Shown one piece after another: positions 8,363 to 17,800 of a stretch of 64,000 bases of DNA. The translations under genes were made by a program, and so were the position numbers. Within the stretch, counting starts at the first letter, position 1; each line of letters begins with the position of its first letter. The notes under the pieces were generated by a model. It did no database searches and had not been told where the DNA came from. It was given only the letters and a program-made list of their open reading frames with translations. Origin of the DNA: Sulfurimicrobium sp963741495 (GTDB lineage Bacteria > Pseudomonadota > Gammaproteobacteria > Burkholderiales > Sulfuricellaceae); contig CAVUID010000017.1 in the NCBI GenBank assembly GCA_963741495.1, forward strand, positions 62,001 through 126,000, in the 5' to 3' direction.

Positions 8363-10270
8363 TTACATCGTTACCCAAAGCTCGTTCAGACGGCGCACGA
8401 AAGTGGCCGGATCTTCCAGTTGCCCCCCTTCGGCCAGCAAGGCCTGGTCAAACAGGATATGGCTCCAGTCGCCGAATTTATCGCTGTCCGCCTGATCCTT
8501 GAGGCGTTGCACCAGCGCGTGCTTGGGGTTGATTTCCAGGATCGGCTTGGACATCGGCACGTTCTGCCCGGCGGCTTTCAGGAGACGTTCCAGATTGCCG
8601 CTCATGTCGTGCTCACCTGCCACCAGACAAGCCGGGGATGAAGTCAGGCGGTGCGTGACGCGCACTTCCTTGACCTTCTCGGCCAGGGCTTCCCTGATCT
8701 TCTCGGCCAGCCCCTTGAAGGCGTCGGCTTCCTGTTCCTGTTCCTTCTTCTCTTCCTCGCCGGCCAGCTTGTCGAGGTCGAGGTCGCCCTTGGCCACGGA
8801 TTGCAGCTTCTTGCCTTCGAATTCGGTGAGGTGGGAAATCATCCACTCGTCCACGCGGTCGGACAGCAGCAGCACTTCCACGCCCTTGGCACGGAAGAAT
8901 TCGAGGTGCGGACTGTTCTTGGCGGCGGCGAAGGTGTCGGCCGTGACATAGTAAATCTTGTCCTGACCTTCTTTCATGCGACCGATGTAGTCCGCCAGCG
9001 ATACGGTCTGGTCTTCCGTGTCGCCATGCGTGGAGGCAAAGCGCACCAGCTTGGCGATGCGCTCCTTGTTGGCAAGATCCTCGCCCACGCCTTCCTTGAT
9101 GGCGCGACCGAATTCCTTCCAGAAAGTGGCGTATTTCTCCGGCTGGTTTTCCGCCAGATCATCCAGCATACCCAGCACCTTCTTCACCGAACCGCCACGG
9201 ATGGCCTCGATATCCTTGCTTTCCTGCAGGATTTCGCGCGACACGTTGAGCGGCAGATTGCTGGAATCGATCACCCCGCGCACGAAGCGCATGTAGTAAG
9301 GCATCAACTGCTTGGCGTCATCCATGATGAAGACGCGGCGCACGTACAGCTTGATGCCGTGACGCTGCTCGCGGTCCCACAGGTCAAATGGGGCGCGCGC
9401 CGGGATGTAGAGCAGCTGGGTGTATTCCTGCCGGCCTTCCACCCTGGCGTGAACATGGGCCAGCGGCGCTTCGAAGTCGTGCGCCACGTGCTTGTAGAAT
9501 TCGTCGTACTGTTCCTGGGTGATTTCGCTCTTGGGGCGCGCCCACAGGGCGGACGCCTGGTTGACGGCTTCTTCCTCGTCCTTGACCACCTGTTCCTTCT
9601 TCTCGTCGTCCCACTCTTCCTTGTTCATCATGATGGGCAGGGTGATGTGGTCGGAATACTTGCGGATAATGGATTTGAGCTGCCAGCTGGAGAGCAGCTC
9701 GTCCTCGTCCTCGCGCAGATGCAGGGTCACCTCGGTGCCGCGACCGGGCTTGTCCACGGTCTCCAGCGTGTAGTCGCCCTCGCCTGCCGATTCCCATTTC
9801 ACGCCATGCTCAGACGTCAATCCGGCGCGGCGGGTGATCAAGGTCACCTTGTCGGCCACGATGAAGGCAGAATAAAAGCCTACACCAAACTGGCCGATCA
9901 GATGCGCATCACGGGCCTGGTCGCCGGTCAGCGCCTCGAAGAACTGGCGCGTGCCGGACTTGGCGATGGTGCCGATGTGCTCGATCACTTCCTGACGGTT
10001 CATGCCGATGCCGTTATCGGAAATGGTGACGGTGCGCGCGGCCTTATCAAAGCTCACGCGAATTTTCAGATCGGGATCGTTTTCCCACAGCGCATCATCG
10101 GATAGCGCCTCGAAGCGCAGCTTGTCCGATGCATCGGATGCGTTGGAAATCAGCTCGCGCAGAAAAATTTCCTTGTTGCTGTACAAGGAGTGGATCATCA
10201 GCTTCAACAGCTGCTTGACTTCGGCCTGAAAGCCCAGGGTTTCCTTATGTGCTTCAACAGTCATGGTCAT
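8363..10270 (-). CDS. htpG: Hsp90-family molecular chaperone HtpG
   Basis: This full-length 635-residue chaperone has the GHKL ATPase N-domain: FLRELISNASDASDK with the catalytic Glu and Asn, TISDNGIGM, GTIAKSGT and IGQFGVGFYSAF. Middle-domain motifs (LNVSREILQ, FVRGVIDSSNLPLNVSRE) and the C-terminal dimerisation domain follow. It refolds and protects proteins in the cytoplasm under stress. The start ATG at 10270 has GGAGA five bases upstream; a second ATG two codons on is possible. A sigma-32-type promoter precedes it and an intrinsic terminator follows. Confidence 0.97.
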   Translation of the reverse strand: MTMTVEAHKETLGFQAEVKQLLKLMIHSLYSNKEIFLRELISNASDASDKLRFEALSDDALWENDPDLKIRVSFDKAARTVTISDNGIGMNRQEVIEHIGTIAKSGTRQFFEALTGDQARDAHLIGQFGVGFYSAFIVADKVTLITRRAGLTSEHGVKWESAGEGDYTLETVDKPGRGTEVTLHLREDEDELLSSWQLKSIIRKYSDHITLPIMMNKEEWDDEKKEQVVKDEEEAVNQASALWARPKSEITQEQYDEFYKHVAHDFEAPLAHVHARVEGRQEYTQLLYIPARAPFDLWDREQRHGIKLYVRRVFIMDDAKQLMPYYMRFVRGVIDSSNLPLNVSREILQESKDIEAIRGGSVKKVLGMLDDLAENQPEKYATFWKEFGRAIKEGVGEDLANKERIAKLVRFASTHGDTEDQTVSLADYIGRMKEGQDKIYYVTADTFAAAKNSPHLEFFRAKGVEVLLLSDRVDEWMISHLTEFEGKKLQSVAKGDLDLDKLAGEEEKKEQEQEADAFKGLAEKIREALAEKVKEVRVTHRLTSSPACLVAGEHDMSGNLERLLKAAGQNVPMSKPILEINPKHALVQRLKDQADSDKFGDWSHILFDQALLAEGGQLEDPATFVRRLNELWVTM

Positions 10271-10304
10271 TAAGTCTCCAGAGGTGGGGTAAAAGCAGGA
10301 AACC

Positions 10305-10334
10305 TAGATGGGAACGAATTAACCTTGTTTCAAG
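10305..10334 (-). promoter_or_regulatory. Sigma-32 (heat shock) promoter of htpG
   Basis: On the minus strand CTTGAAA (10328-10334), a 15-nt spacer and CCCATCTA (10305-10312) match the RpoH consensus CTTGAAA...CCCCATNT. The -10 ends 34 bases before the htpG start. This fits the known heat-shock control of htpG. Confidence 0.8.
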
Positions 10335-10453
10335 AGGGGTCGAACAGGCACGTATGACAAAAAAATGGTTTGCGAGAGATTCCGTTTGCCGGCGCATGGC
10401 GGAGAAATCGGTTGGCATATGCTAGACTAAAACCATCCACCTTGAGCCAGAGC

Positions 10454-10525
10454 GCCCCGTGTCCTCAATCCAGATGAGGAGGCATAGCAGGCGGAAACCT
10501 GGCTTTTATTACAGTGAGACGGGGC
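10454..10525 (+). promoter_or_regulatory. Foldable 5' leader (candidate three-way junction) ahead of the gene at 10527
   Basis: GCCCCGTGTC (10454-10463) pairs with GAGACGGGGC (10516-10525) with one mismatch. Inside this closing helix lie a hairpin CCTCA/TGAGG (10463-10479) and an imperfect hairpin AGCAGG/CCTGGCT (10486-10504). The 3' strand of the closing helix ends two bases before the ATG and contains the only G-rich segment that could serve as ribosome site. Folding would therefore be expected to hide it. I recognise no known riboswitch consensus. Confidence 0.35.
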
Positions 10526-10526
10526 A

Positions 10527-11183
10527 ATGGAAGAAAAAAAACCGGACGAAACCAGCGTTGAGAACACGCGACATCATTCTGCGCACAGCCGTTCCTCCCG
10601 ATCGAACTCGGCGCCACACAAGACCAGTCGCAGACTGGCGCTGACGATCGCCCTTTCCTTTTCCCTGTTGGCGCTGTTTCTTTTGGCCATATATTCCGTC
10701 GTGCGCATCAATGGCCTGGTCAGAGAAAATGAGGTACTGCAGGACGAACTCACCAAAGCCCGGCAGGAACTGAGCCAGGCAGGTCCTGAGCTGGAACAGC
10801 ACAGAAAAACCGTATCGGAAATGACTAAAGGGCGGCTTCCACACCTGCGCGACCTGGAGCCGGACAAGGTGCTACAGATCAATGACACCTACCTGAAGAA
10901 CATCGTCTTTACTGTACTGAATCAGGATGGCATAAAGAGCTACGAATACAGACTGGTGATGGAAAACAGCACGGCAAGAACAATCCACCCCGAGGTCAGA
11001 ATTCTTGTATTTGACCGCTACGGCGTCCAGATCGGCAACGCCGAGGTCGCAGGTCGGACGGATATGGCGCCAGGAGAAAGCCGCTCACAGTCCGCTGTGA
11101 TTGATCGCTTCATCGACGAAGAACCACACTATTTTTACGTATCCAAATCGCTTGCCGACAAGCCAGCCGGGTTCATGCCGTAG
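10527..11183 (+). CDS. Single-pass membrane protein with periplasmic coiled coil, unknown function
   Basis: This 218-residue protein has a polar, Ser/Arg/His-rich cytoplasmic N-terminus (1-37) and one TM helix (about 38-62). A coiled-coil stretch follows (about 65-100, LVRENEVLQDELTKARQEL), then a C-terminal domain of about 110 residues predicted to be mostly beta (LQINDTYLKNIVFTVLNQ, VRILVFDRYGVQIGNAEV). The C-terminal part resembles small Ig-like periplasmic domains, but I cannot name the family. It stands alone between htpG and the Rossmann gene and is preceded by the foldable leader. Confidence 0.75.
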   Translation: MEEKKPDETSVENTRHHSAHSRSSRSNSAPHKTSRRLALTIALSFSLLALFLLAIYSVVRINGLVRENEVLQDELTKARQELSQAGPELEQHRKTVSEMTKGRLPHLRDLEPDKVLQINDTYLKNIVFTVLNQDGIKSYEYRLVMENSTARTIHPEVRILVFDRYGVQIGNAEVAGRTDMAPGESRSQSAVIDRFIDEEPHYFYVSKSLADKPAGFMP

Positions 11184-11245
11184 CACTGGCTTTGAACCGG
11201 CTTGCTGTCTTTGTCCAAAAATACCCTCAACAAAAAACAGGGCGT

Positions 11246-11638
11246 TTAGTAGCCGGTGCTGGCGGTTGCCGGCAGGGCAGTCTTTTCGCCGAAGAAATTC
11301 CACAGCAGGTGGGCCATTATTTCCGGTGCGATCACGGTATGGCGGTTGCCGGTTTCCTGCATCCGCGCTCGCAGTTTCTGGCGCAGTTCTGCATTGCCGG
11401 TGAGATCAAAAATGATATCCACCTTGTCGCCGAGATCAACCACTTCCAGCGCTTCCTTAAACACTGGAACATGGCTATGCGAAAAGCCCATTGCAACAGG
11501 AGAATCCAGATCGCGATGCGCCACAGCAACGATTTCAACATTGATATGCTCTTCCTGGATTTTCTCCAGAAAATGCTCCGCGAATGTTTCGCCAACACCA
11601 CCCAAACCCAGCAATGCCACTTTGACAACCGTAGTCAT
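11246..11638 (-). CDS. Stand-alone NAD(P)-binding Rossmann domain protein, homoserine-dehydrogenase-like N-domain
   Basis: This 130-residue protein begins with a classic dinucleotide-binding beta-alpha-beta: VALLGLGGVGETFAEHFLEK, then VEIVAVAHRDLDSPVA and VDIIFDLTGNAELRQKL. That resembles the N-terminal half of homoserine dehydrogenase and related oxidoreductases. No catalytic domain follows, so it is either a regulatory nucleotide-binding protein or a domain that works with a partner. The ATG at 11638 has a strong GAGGGGGA ribosome site; the longer ORF from 11710 lacks one. Confidence 0.65.
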   Translation of the reverse strand: MTTVVKVALLGLGGVGETFAEHFLEKIQEEHINVEIVAVAHRDLDSPVAMGFSHSHVPVFKEALEVVDLGDKVDIIFDLTGNAELRQKLRARMQETGNRHTVIAPEIMAHLLWNFFGEKTALPATASTGY

Positions 11639-11819
11639 ACATCCCCCTCTTGTTAAACCCAGATGATTTTTAATTTTTCCAGCCTGACCAAGATACCACA
11701 GGTGCCGCAAGAGATGGCATCAGCCAAACACGGCTGTGATATGCTCTAAACCCCGGCTATAGCCCGGGGAAATTTCTCACTATTGCACTTAAACGCTTAA
11801 GACATCCGCTATTTTGCCC

Positions 11820-12296
11820 ATGAATTTATCCAACAAACCGCTTGTTGCCACCATCGCCGCACTGATTTTTGCCATTGGCGCCGCCGTCGGCGCCAGGTTG
11901 TGGCTTAGCCCGCCCAATCCGGAAGCCAGCATTACCGCCCCCCTTGACCCCGCCTGCGATCTGCACGCCGGGCCTTGCATCAGCGACGTCCCTGGTGGCG
12001 GGCGCATCGAGCTATCGATTGAGCCGCGGCCCATTCCCCTGCTGCGCCCGCTGCAACTGGTGGTCAAAACCCAGGGCCTGGATGCTCGCCTGGTGGAGGT
12101 GGACTTTACCGGCATAGATATGAATATGGGCTTCAACCGCCCAAAATTGAAGCAGGAAGGTGAGCACCAGTTCACCGGTGAAGCCGTGTTGCCGGTATGC
12201 ATCACCGGCGGCATGTCATGGCAGGCTGCCGTGGTGGTGACCACCCCAAAATTGAAAGCGGTGGCGCCGTTCCGCTTCAGCACGGCGCGCAACTGA
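11820..12296 (+). CDS. Membrane-anchored FixH/YtkA-like protein upstream of Sco
   Basis: This 158-residue protein has an N-terminal TM anchor (about residues 5-28). Its periplasmic beta-rich domain includes the DFTGIDMNMGFNRP and LPVCITGGMSWQAAVVV segments, reminiscent of FixH/YtkA-like Ig folds. It lies 92 bases upstream of a Sco gene on the same strand, which suggests a role in copper handling or cytochrome oxidase assembly (inference from position). The ATG at 11820 was chosen over a TTG two codons upstream. Family assignment is tentative. Confidence 0.6.
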   Translation: MNLSNKPLVATIAALIFAIGAAVGARLWLSPPNPEASITAPLDPACDLHAGPCISDVPGGGRIELSIEPRPIPLLRPLQLVVKTQGLDARLVEVDFTGIDMNMGFNRPKLKQEGEHQFTGEAVLPVCITGGMSWQAAVVVTTPKLKAVAPFRFSTARN

Positions 12297-12388
12297 GGCC
12301 ACCTTTGCGACCAAATGCCACAGCCGGCAGGCTAGGCAAATGGCCTTCACTGCGCCATGATAATACTTAATTTATTCGAGCCAGAAAC

Positions 12389-12994
12389 ATGAACCGTACA
12401 TCTCTCATCGCCGTCATCGCCTTGCTCGGACTGATCCTTGGCTGGGTCACGCTGTTCTGGCAGCCGGACACGCATCAACCTCACGGGGCCATCCCGCTTG
12501 CATCTGCACCTACCGGCGGCGATTTCACCTTGCAATCATCCAGCGGCCCGGTTTCGCTGCATGACTTCCGCGGCAAGGTCGTGCTGGTCTATTTCGGTTA
12601 CACCTTTTGCCCAGATATCTGCCCCACTTCCCTGGCCTTCGCCAGTCAGGCGCTCAACGCGCTGACACCGGACGAACTGGCGCGTACCCAGGGACTGTTC
12701 ATCTCCGTTGACCCGGAACGCGATACGCTGGAAAAGCTCAAGGATTACGGTACTTTCTTCCACGCCAACATCCTCGGCCTGACCGGCACGCCAGAGGTGA
12801 TTGCCGTCACTGCCCAACAATATGGCGCCAGCTACCGCAAGCAGGACACAGGGTCAGCGGGGGGCTATGTGGTGGACCACTCCTCCTCGACCTATGTCGT
12901 CAACCCCGATGGCAAACTGGTGGCCACCCTGCAGCACGGCACCTCGCCGGCGGAAGTGGTCAAAGCCATTCGTGAAGCGATGCAAGACAAATAA
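12389..12994 (+). CDS. Sco1/SenC family copper chaperone for cytochrome oxidase
   Basis: This 201-residue protein has an N-terminal TM anchor and a thioredoxin-fold domain. Copper ligands are visible: the CPDIC motif in YFGYTFCPDICPTSL and the distal histidine in VVDHSSSTYVV, along with VDPERDT. Sco proteins deliver copper to the CuA site of cytochrome c oxidase or act as periplasmic thiol reductases. It is probably co-transcribed with the FixH/YtkA-like gene and is followed by a strong terminator. Confidence 0.93.
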   Translation: MNRTSLIAVIALLGLILGWVTLFWQPDTHQPHGAIPLASAPTGGDFTLQSSSGPVSLHDFRGKVVLVYFGYTFCPDICPTSLAFASQALNALTPDELARTQGLFISVDPERDTLEKLKDYGTFFHANILGLTGTPEVIAVTAQQYGASYRKQDTGSAGGYVVDHSSSTYVVNPDGKLVATLQHGTSPAEVVKAIREAMQDK

Positions 12995-13014
12995 AACCCG
13001 ATCACCGTTTGAAC

Positions 13015-13058
13015 CAAAAAAGCGGGGCGGCACCTCTCGGTGCCGCCCCGCTTTTTTT
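13015..13058. terminator. Bidirectional intrinsic terminator
   Basis: A very strong GC-rich stem (GCGGGGCGGCACC and its complement around TCTC) is flanked by A6 on the left and T7 on the right. It ends the Sco transcript on the plus strand and the 13076-14604 gene pair on the minus strand. Confidence 0.92.
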
Positions 13059-13075
13059 CAGGACAGGAAGCTCAA

Positions 13076-13426
13076 TTACTTGTCGTGGGTATGGCCTTCA
13101 TCAGGAGACGATTCGCCACTATTTCCACCCTTGTACTTGGGTCCCTTGCCCTTAGCTTTACTGCCGCCATGCTCGTCAGTTGCACCGCCAGAGTTGAACA
13201 CCTTGCCTTCCAGTGCCTTGCTACCACCGCCGGAGCCGCCGTCTTTATGGCCGCTTTCTCCGGAACTGTGATCAGCGCCGCCCTTGCTGCCACTCCCTGA
13301 AGAGTGACTGCTGCTGGAATGATCACCAGAGCCACCGTCCTTGGCCTGCGCCGCGGCAATGTAGCCCATGCCGCCAGAGGCAAGCGCCACAACACTGAGC
13401 GCGGCAAGCAGTTTATTCAAGCGCAT
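13076..13426 (-). CDS. Small exported Gly/Ser/Lys/His-rich low-complexity protein, unknown
   Basis: From the ATG at 13426 (GGAGG eight bases upstream) the gene encodes 116 residues: a clean signal peptide (MRLNKLLAALSVVALASGG to about QAKD) and a disordered mature part of Gly, Ser, Lys, His and Asp repeats (HSSSSHSSGSGSKGG, KAKGKGPKYKGG) ending HTHDK. No folded domain is visible. The stop codon of the upstream gene overlaps an ATG five codons ahead of this start, so the pair is probably translationally coupled. Its composition resembles the linker of the upstream protein. Confidence 0.7.
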   Translation of the reverse strand: MRLNKLLAALSVVALASGGMGYIAAAQAKDGGSGDHSSSSHSSGSGSKGGADHSSGESGHKDGGSGGGSKALEGKVFNSGGATDEHGGSKAKGKGPKYKGGNSGESSPDEGHTHDK

Positions 13427-13440
13427 GATCATGCCCTCCA

Positions 13441-14604
13441 TTACAAAGCAAAGTCATGGATGAACTCGATTACCTGCACTGCATCATCCACCGCTTGCGC
13501 GAAGGCCGCCGCACCAGTAGCAGGAACGGCTCCCGTGGGAACAGTCCAGTCTACAGCGCCCATCAGACTGACATTAACAACTTCGTATTCAGTCGTGCTG
13601 CCTGGCTTGAGCTGCAATATATCAACCGAGCCAGTGTAAGTAGTCGTGCGGTCATAGGTGAAAGTGCTCAGGTCCGGACTGACTTTCAAAACTGCATTCA
13701 GATACATCACTGCATCTAGCGTGATGATCCCATACTTGTCAGCCGCGGCAGCCAGCAATGCAACCGGAGTAAAGCCGACTGGCAATGTCACGCCCGCCAC
13801 CACTCCGTCAGCAATAACATCCTGATAGAGCGCAAGATTTTCCAGCGGCGAATCAATCGTGGTGCTTACGCCGTTGATGGTAATCACCAACCGGCCAGCA
13901 GGATCAAGTGACAGAACCGCACCCGTTGCGGTCAGTTTTGATATTGCTTCATCAAGCGCATGTGTGAGCACTTTGGATGGCGCACGCGCCACGCTCAAAC
14001 GGCCAAAGTCCACTTCGGAGGAAAACACTTTCGTGCCATCTGGCAATTGAGTCAGCAAATCACCTGTTGTTGGGTCACGCGGAATCGAGACGGGAACCTT
14101 AACGCCATTCACAACAACGGTCAGCGCGACCCCGTTAATATCATAGGCCTGAACCAGCGGATATGTGACGCCATTGACCACTTCCGTCAGTGCAACGCCC
14201 GTAAGGGGATCGCGGATCAATATATAAAGATCGCCATACAGGTCGCCTTTCTTGCTACCGGAAGTGCCGGGCTTGCCACCCGCACCAGCCTTGCCGCCCT
14301 TGGCGCCTGCCCAAACCGGACGGTCGCTTAAAGGATCGCTATTGACATCGCCCTTGCCTTTGAAAATGACATCTTTATTGCCCTTGCCAGCATCATTTCC
14401 AGCGCCACCCTTGTGGCCTTCAGAGCCTTTACCTGCCGGTTTGCCTTTCTGTTTGTACCCGCCGTCGTCTTCAGCATGAGCCTGGGAAATCATATCCAGA
14501 CCGCTCGCATTGATGTAATGCGTTGCAACTGGCGCGCCGAACATCACCGCCACAGCAAAACTGGTTGCCGTAACGACTTGTTTGATTTTGAGTGTAGTTC
14601 TCAT
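13441..14604 (-). CDS. Exported protein with Gly/Lys-rich linker and unknown beta-rich domain
   Basis: This 387-residue protein has a signal peptide ending near SQAHA and a disordered Gly/Lys region (about 45-120, for example KQKGKPAGKGSEGHKGG). A folded part of about 260 residues follows. Near its start two short repeats read GVALTEVVNGVTYP and GVALTVVVNGVKVP. I recognise no family. A GAGGGGG ribosome site precedes the ATG at 14604; another ATG lies one codon upstream. It sits downstream of, and on the same strand as, the barrel-cytochrome pair but behind a terminator. Confidence 0.7.
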   Translation of the reverse strand: MRTTLKIKQVVTATSFAVAVMFGAPVATHYINASGLDMISQAHAEDDGGYKQKGKPAGKGSEGHKGGAGNDAGKGNKDVIFKGKGDVNSDPLSDRPVWAGAKGGKAGAGGKPGTSGSKKGDLYGDLYILIRDPLTGVALTEVVNGVTYPLVQAYDINGVALTVVVNGVKVPVSIPRDPTTGDLLTQLPDGTKVFSSEVDFGRLSVARAPSKVLTHALDEAISKLTATGAVLSLDPAGRLVITINGVSTTIDSPLENLALYQDVIADGVVAGVTLPVGFTPVALLAAAADKYGIITLDAVMYLNAVLKVSPDLSTFTYDRTTTYTGSVDILQLKPGSTTEYEVVNVSLMGAVDWTVPTGAVPATGAAAFAQAVDDAVQVIEFIHDFAL

Positions 14605-14833
14605 CATAACCCCCTCTATTTTTAATTAAACAAAAAACGCAAAACGCATAGGAAAATGTTATTCCCAATTAAATTCAACGTCACTGACAAACATCAATCG
14701 ATACACAATATATATGCGGCTTGCCATGGCAAATGTTCTGAAAAAATAGACGCCTCATATCATCGTGATTTTTTTGTGGTTTTTCGAAAAAAAAAGCCTC
14801 TTTTATATCGATATGCCATTTCGACCTGAAATT

Positions 14834-14871
14834 AAAAAAAACGCCGCGCCTGAAACAGGGAAGCGGCGTTA
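14834..14871 (-). terminator. Intrinsic terminator after the outer-membrane barrel gene
   Basis: On the minus strand AACGCCGC pairs with GCGGCGTT around an internal CCTG/CAGG stem and is followed by eight T residues. It lies 23 bases after the barrel gene's stop and separates it from the 13441-14604 gene. Confidence 0.85.
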
Positions 14872-14893
14872 TTGTCAGGCAATCCCCTCAGAA

Positions 14894-17800
14894 TCAGAGA
14901 CGATAATTCAGGCCCAGGATAAGGGTGTTATAACCGCCACTCAGATCGTGGTAAACATGATCCTTGTAATAGTCATAGATGTAAGTGCCGCGCAGCGACA
15001 TATTCTTTTTCCACGCATACTCTATCCCCAGCGAAAGAGAATGCAGGTAGTTGTCTACTTTCGCATCCGCCTCAGGCAATGGCTCAGGCAAGCCACTGGC
15101 GTTATTACCTTCAGACCAAGTCAGGCTGTAGCTGCCGGAGAACAGATAACGGCTCCACTGTTTTTCCAGCCCGGCAGACAGGGTATGTGTGTTGACCTTG
15201 TAATTGGGCTGGCCCAGCACCAGGAAATCCGTAGAAGTTGGGATGGTGCTATCTGGGACATACAGGTAATGGTAGCGAAGGCGATTGGTCGAGAAGTAGT
15301 AGGAACTGAAATCAGTCTGGCTCCATGCATAACCCAAACTGGCCTTCACATCTTCCACCGGGACCAGGCTGAGATTCAGGCCTGCTGACTGGATCGTGCT
15401 ATCCATTTTCTGCGCCTGGGATGCGTTAAAATACCCCGTTTGCAATGAACCTGCACCGCCAGCAGCCCCTGTCACGGTATAGCCGGCATAACTGAGCAAT
15501 CCATTTTTCTTGTCAGTGTAATTGTAATAGCCGCTAACCAGCAGTTCATTCCACTCCGGCCTGGTGTAGCTAACCACCGCCTTCAGCTTCAGCATCTCTT
15601 CAGGCTCGGTCACCAGCCCCGTCTGGTCAGCCCAGAGGTAGGATGGCGTCACGCGAACCATCCAGCCCTTGGCCGGGCGTGAAACCAGCTTGATAAACAC
15701 TTCGTCCGAACTCGAGCTCACGCCATACAGCGTCATTGGCGCAACCAGGGCCGGGCCTTCGCCGTAGGTCAGGTCGCGATCCTTGTCCTCGTGGGTCCAG
15801 CCAGCGGACCAGCTGGTTTTCAGGAAGCGAGGGTAGAGTTTGGCTTCCAGACCATAAGTCTTGGAGGTGACCTTGTTGATGCGCGGCGCCACCAGACGCT
15901 CGTCATCCTTGTTGGAGAGCACCTCGTAGAAACCGGCCACGGGGAAGGAGGAATTATTTTCGCGCTTGTTGTAACGCATGAACGCTTCCAGCCCCACCGA
16001 TTGGGAAACGTTGAACTTTCCGGTCAGGTAGGCACTGTCGGTATCGTTGCGCCCTTCCGTGTAACCCAAATCATATTCCGGCCCAAAGGTGTCCTGCTGC
16101 AGCCGAGACATGCTGACACCCGCCCCCAGCACCGCCCACTCGCTAAACTGCTTGGTCATACGCAAGCTGTTGGTGAACTGGGTCGAGTCCGCCACGAAAT
16201 TCAACGGCCTGTTGGGATCAACGGTATTCTGGAAATGCAAGCCGCCACCACTGAACGCGATACCCGACCATTGAGAGACATTGTTCATCGTGACCGACGG
16301 CGCATTGTTCTGAAACTTGTCAATACTGAATTCGTAGTTGAAGAGCCAGCTATCCTGCGGGTTGAGCGTCAGGTTGAAGGCCAGGTTCCTGTTTTGCTCA
16401 TCGATCACCCGGCTATAGCCGCGCCACTGTGTTTTCTCACGCAATGCGGTTGCGGCAGCATCCGGCGCAGCGAAATCATGCTGGCTCAGGATGTAATTCG
16501 CCACCTGATTGCCGTCGCGAGTGTAACCCTTATAACTAAGTTCAACCGAACCCAGCCCATTAAAGGCTGCCGGTTTGGCCTGTATGCTGGCGCCGTAACT
16601 TGTCCGGGTCACCTTGTAGGATGTATCAGGGCTGTCCGCATTAAAATAGGCCACATGCTGCGACTCGCCCGTATTTCCTGCGAGGTCGTAATTTGCATCG
16701 GTTCCGCCTGCCACCACGTTCGGGTTGTACAGATAATCAATTCCACCCGTTGCGGAAGTGTAAACCGAGTGGTGAGCGTTAAACTTGACGAAGTCGCTAT
16801 TGCCCCTGAGGCGGGTGTGCTGGTTGTTTGCGCCGAACCCTTCGCGCTCAAGTTGTAGCAGATCATGCTTGGCATCTGCGTAGAGCAGGTTCAAATCGAT
16901 ATCGGCAATCAGGTTATCGCTCGTGCTGTCACCGAAGTTGTTTTGACGATAGTCGTAGCGTTCCAGATAGTGGCTCATTCCTCGGCCCACACCACCGGTG
17001 TAGTCGAAATAGGCCAGCTTAGGCATGATCTGGCCATGCAGTTCGGCAACATCCCCTGCCTGAATTCCATCCGCCGAACCATTTTCTGTCTTGATGCGCT
17101 GACGTGCCGGGGTGAAACCCACGCTGAACATGACGATATCGCGGAAATAGTTTCCTTCCAGCGAGCTCGAATCGCGGTTGAGCATGCGGTAATCCGCACC
17201 CAGATAGACCGTTGGGCTGATATAGTACTTGATACCCGCCCCGGCATCGGTCACACGGTCGGTACGGTCTATGCCCTGATATTCACTGATCGAGTAGGCG
17301 ATCCCCGCATTGGCGACCAAATCCGGGCTGATAGGGCGTTCGACATGCATCCCCACGGTGGAATCCACATAGCCAGCAGATCCGGATATCGTTGTTTCGC
17401 CCAGTGAGCGATCAACAAAAGCAGTGAGCCGGGTGCCCGGAACCGGCTTCCAGCTCAGGTTGGCGCCAAAATACGCCCGGTCAAGGTCGTTAAATCGCGC
17501 ATCATCATAGTTTTGATGCATGCGCCCGACGAATGCCTCGCCCTGCAGTGTCACATTTGGCCTAAATACGGCACCTACAGCAGCGCGGTAGCCATCGGAG
17601 CTGCGCTGAAAGCCATAGTCGTCAATGCTTCGATTGTAGCTGCGTGTATCGGTGGCGGCCTGAACGAAAGGCATCACCGTTGGCGTCACGTCATAGCCCA
17701 CCCGCCCACCGACAGAAGTCAGCGTGCGGTCACGATCATCGTTGGTCGAATTGGGCGCAGCCATCCCGGTCGGGGTGCGGTAATCCAGATCCTCATGAAT

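Noticed and set aside
10454..10525. Known riboswitch class (c-di-GMP, TPP, SAM, guanidine) for the structured leader
   Set aside because: I compared it with the consensus elements I remember and found none; only the generic three-way shape remains.
10459..10644. GTG-initiated ORF overlapping the start of the membrane protein gene
   Set aside because: It lies in the structured leader in another frame and has no homology-like features. The gene at 10527 explains the region.
11751..11769. GC-rich hairpin CCCCGG...CCGGGG as terminator
   Set aside because: No T run follows on either strand, and it lies upstream of two divergent genes rather than after one.
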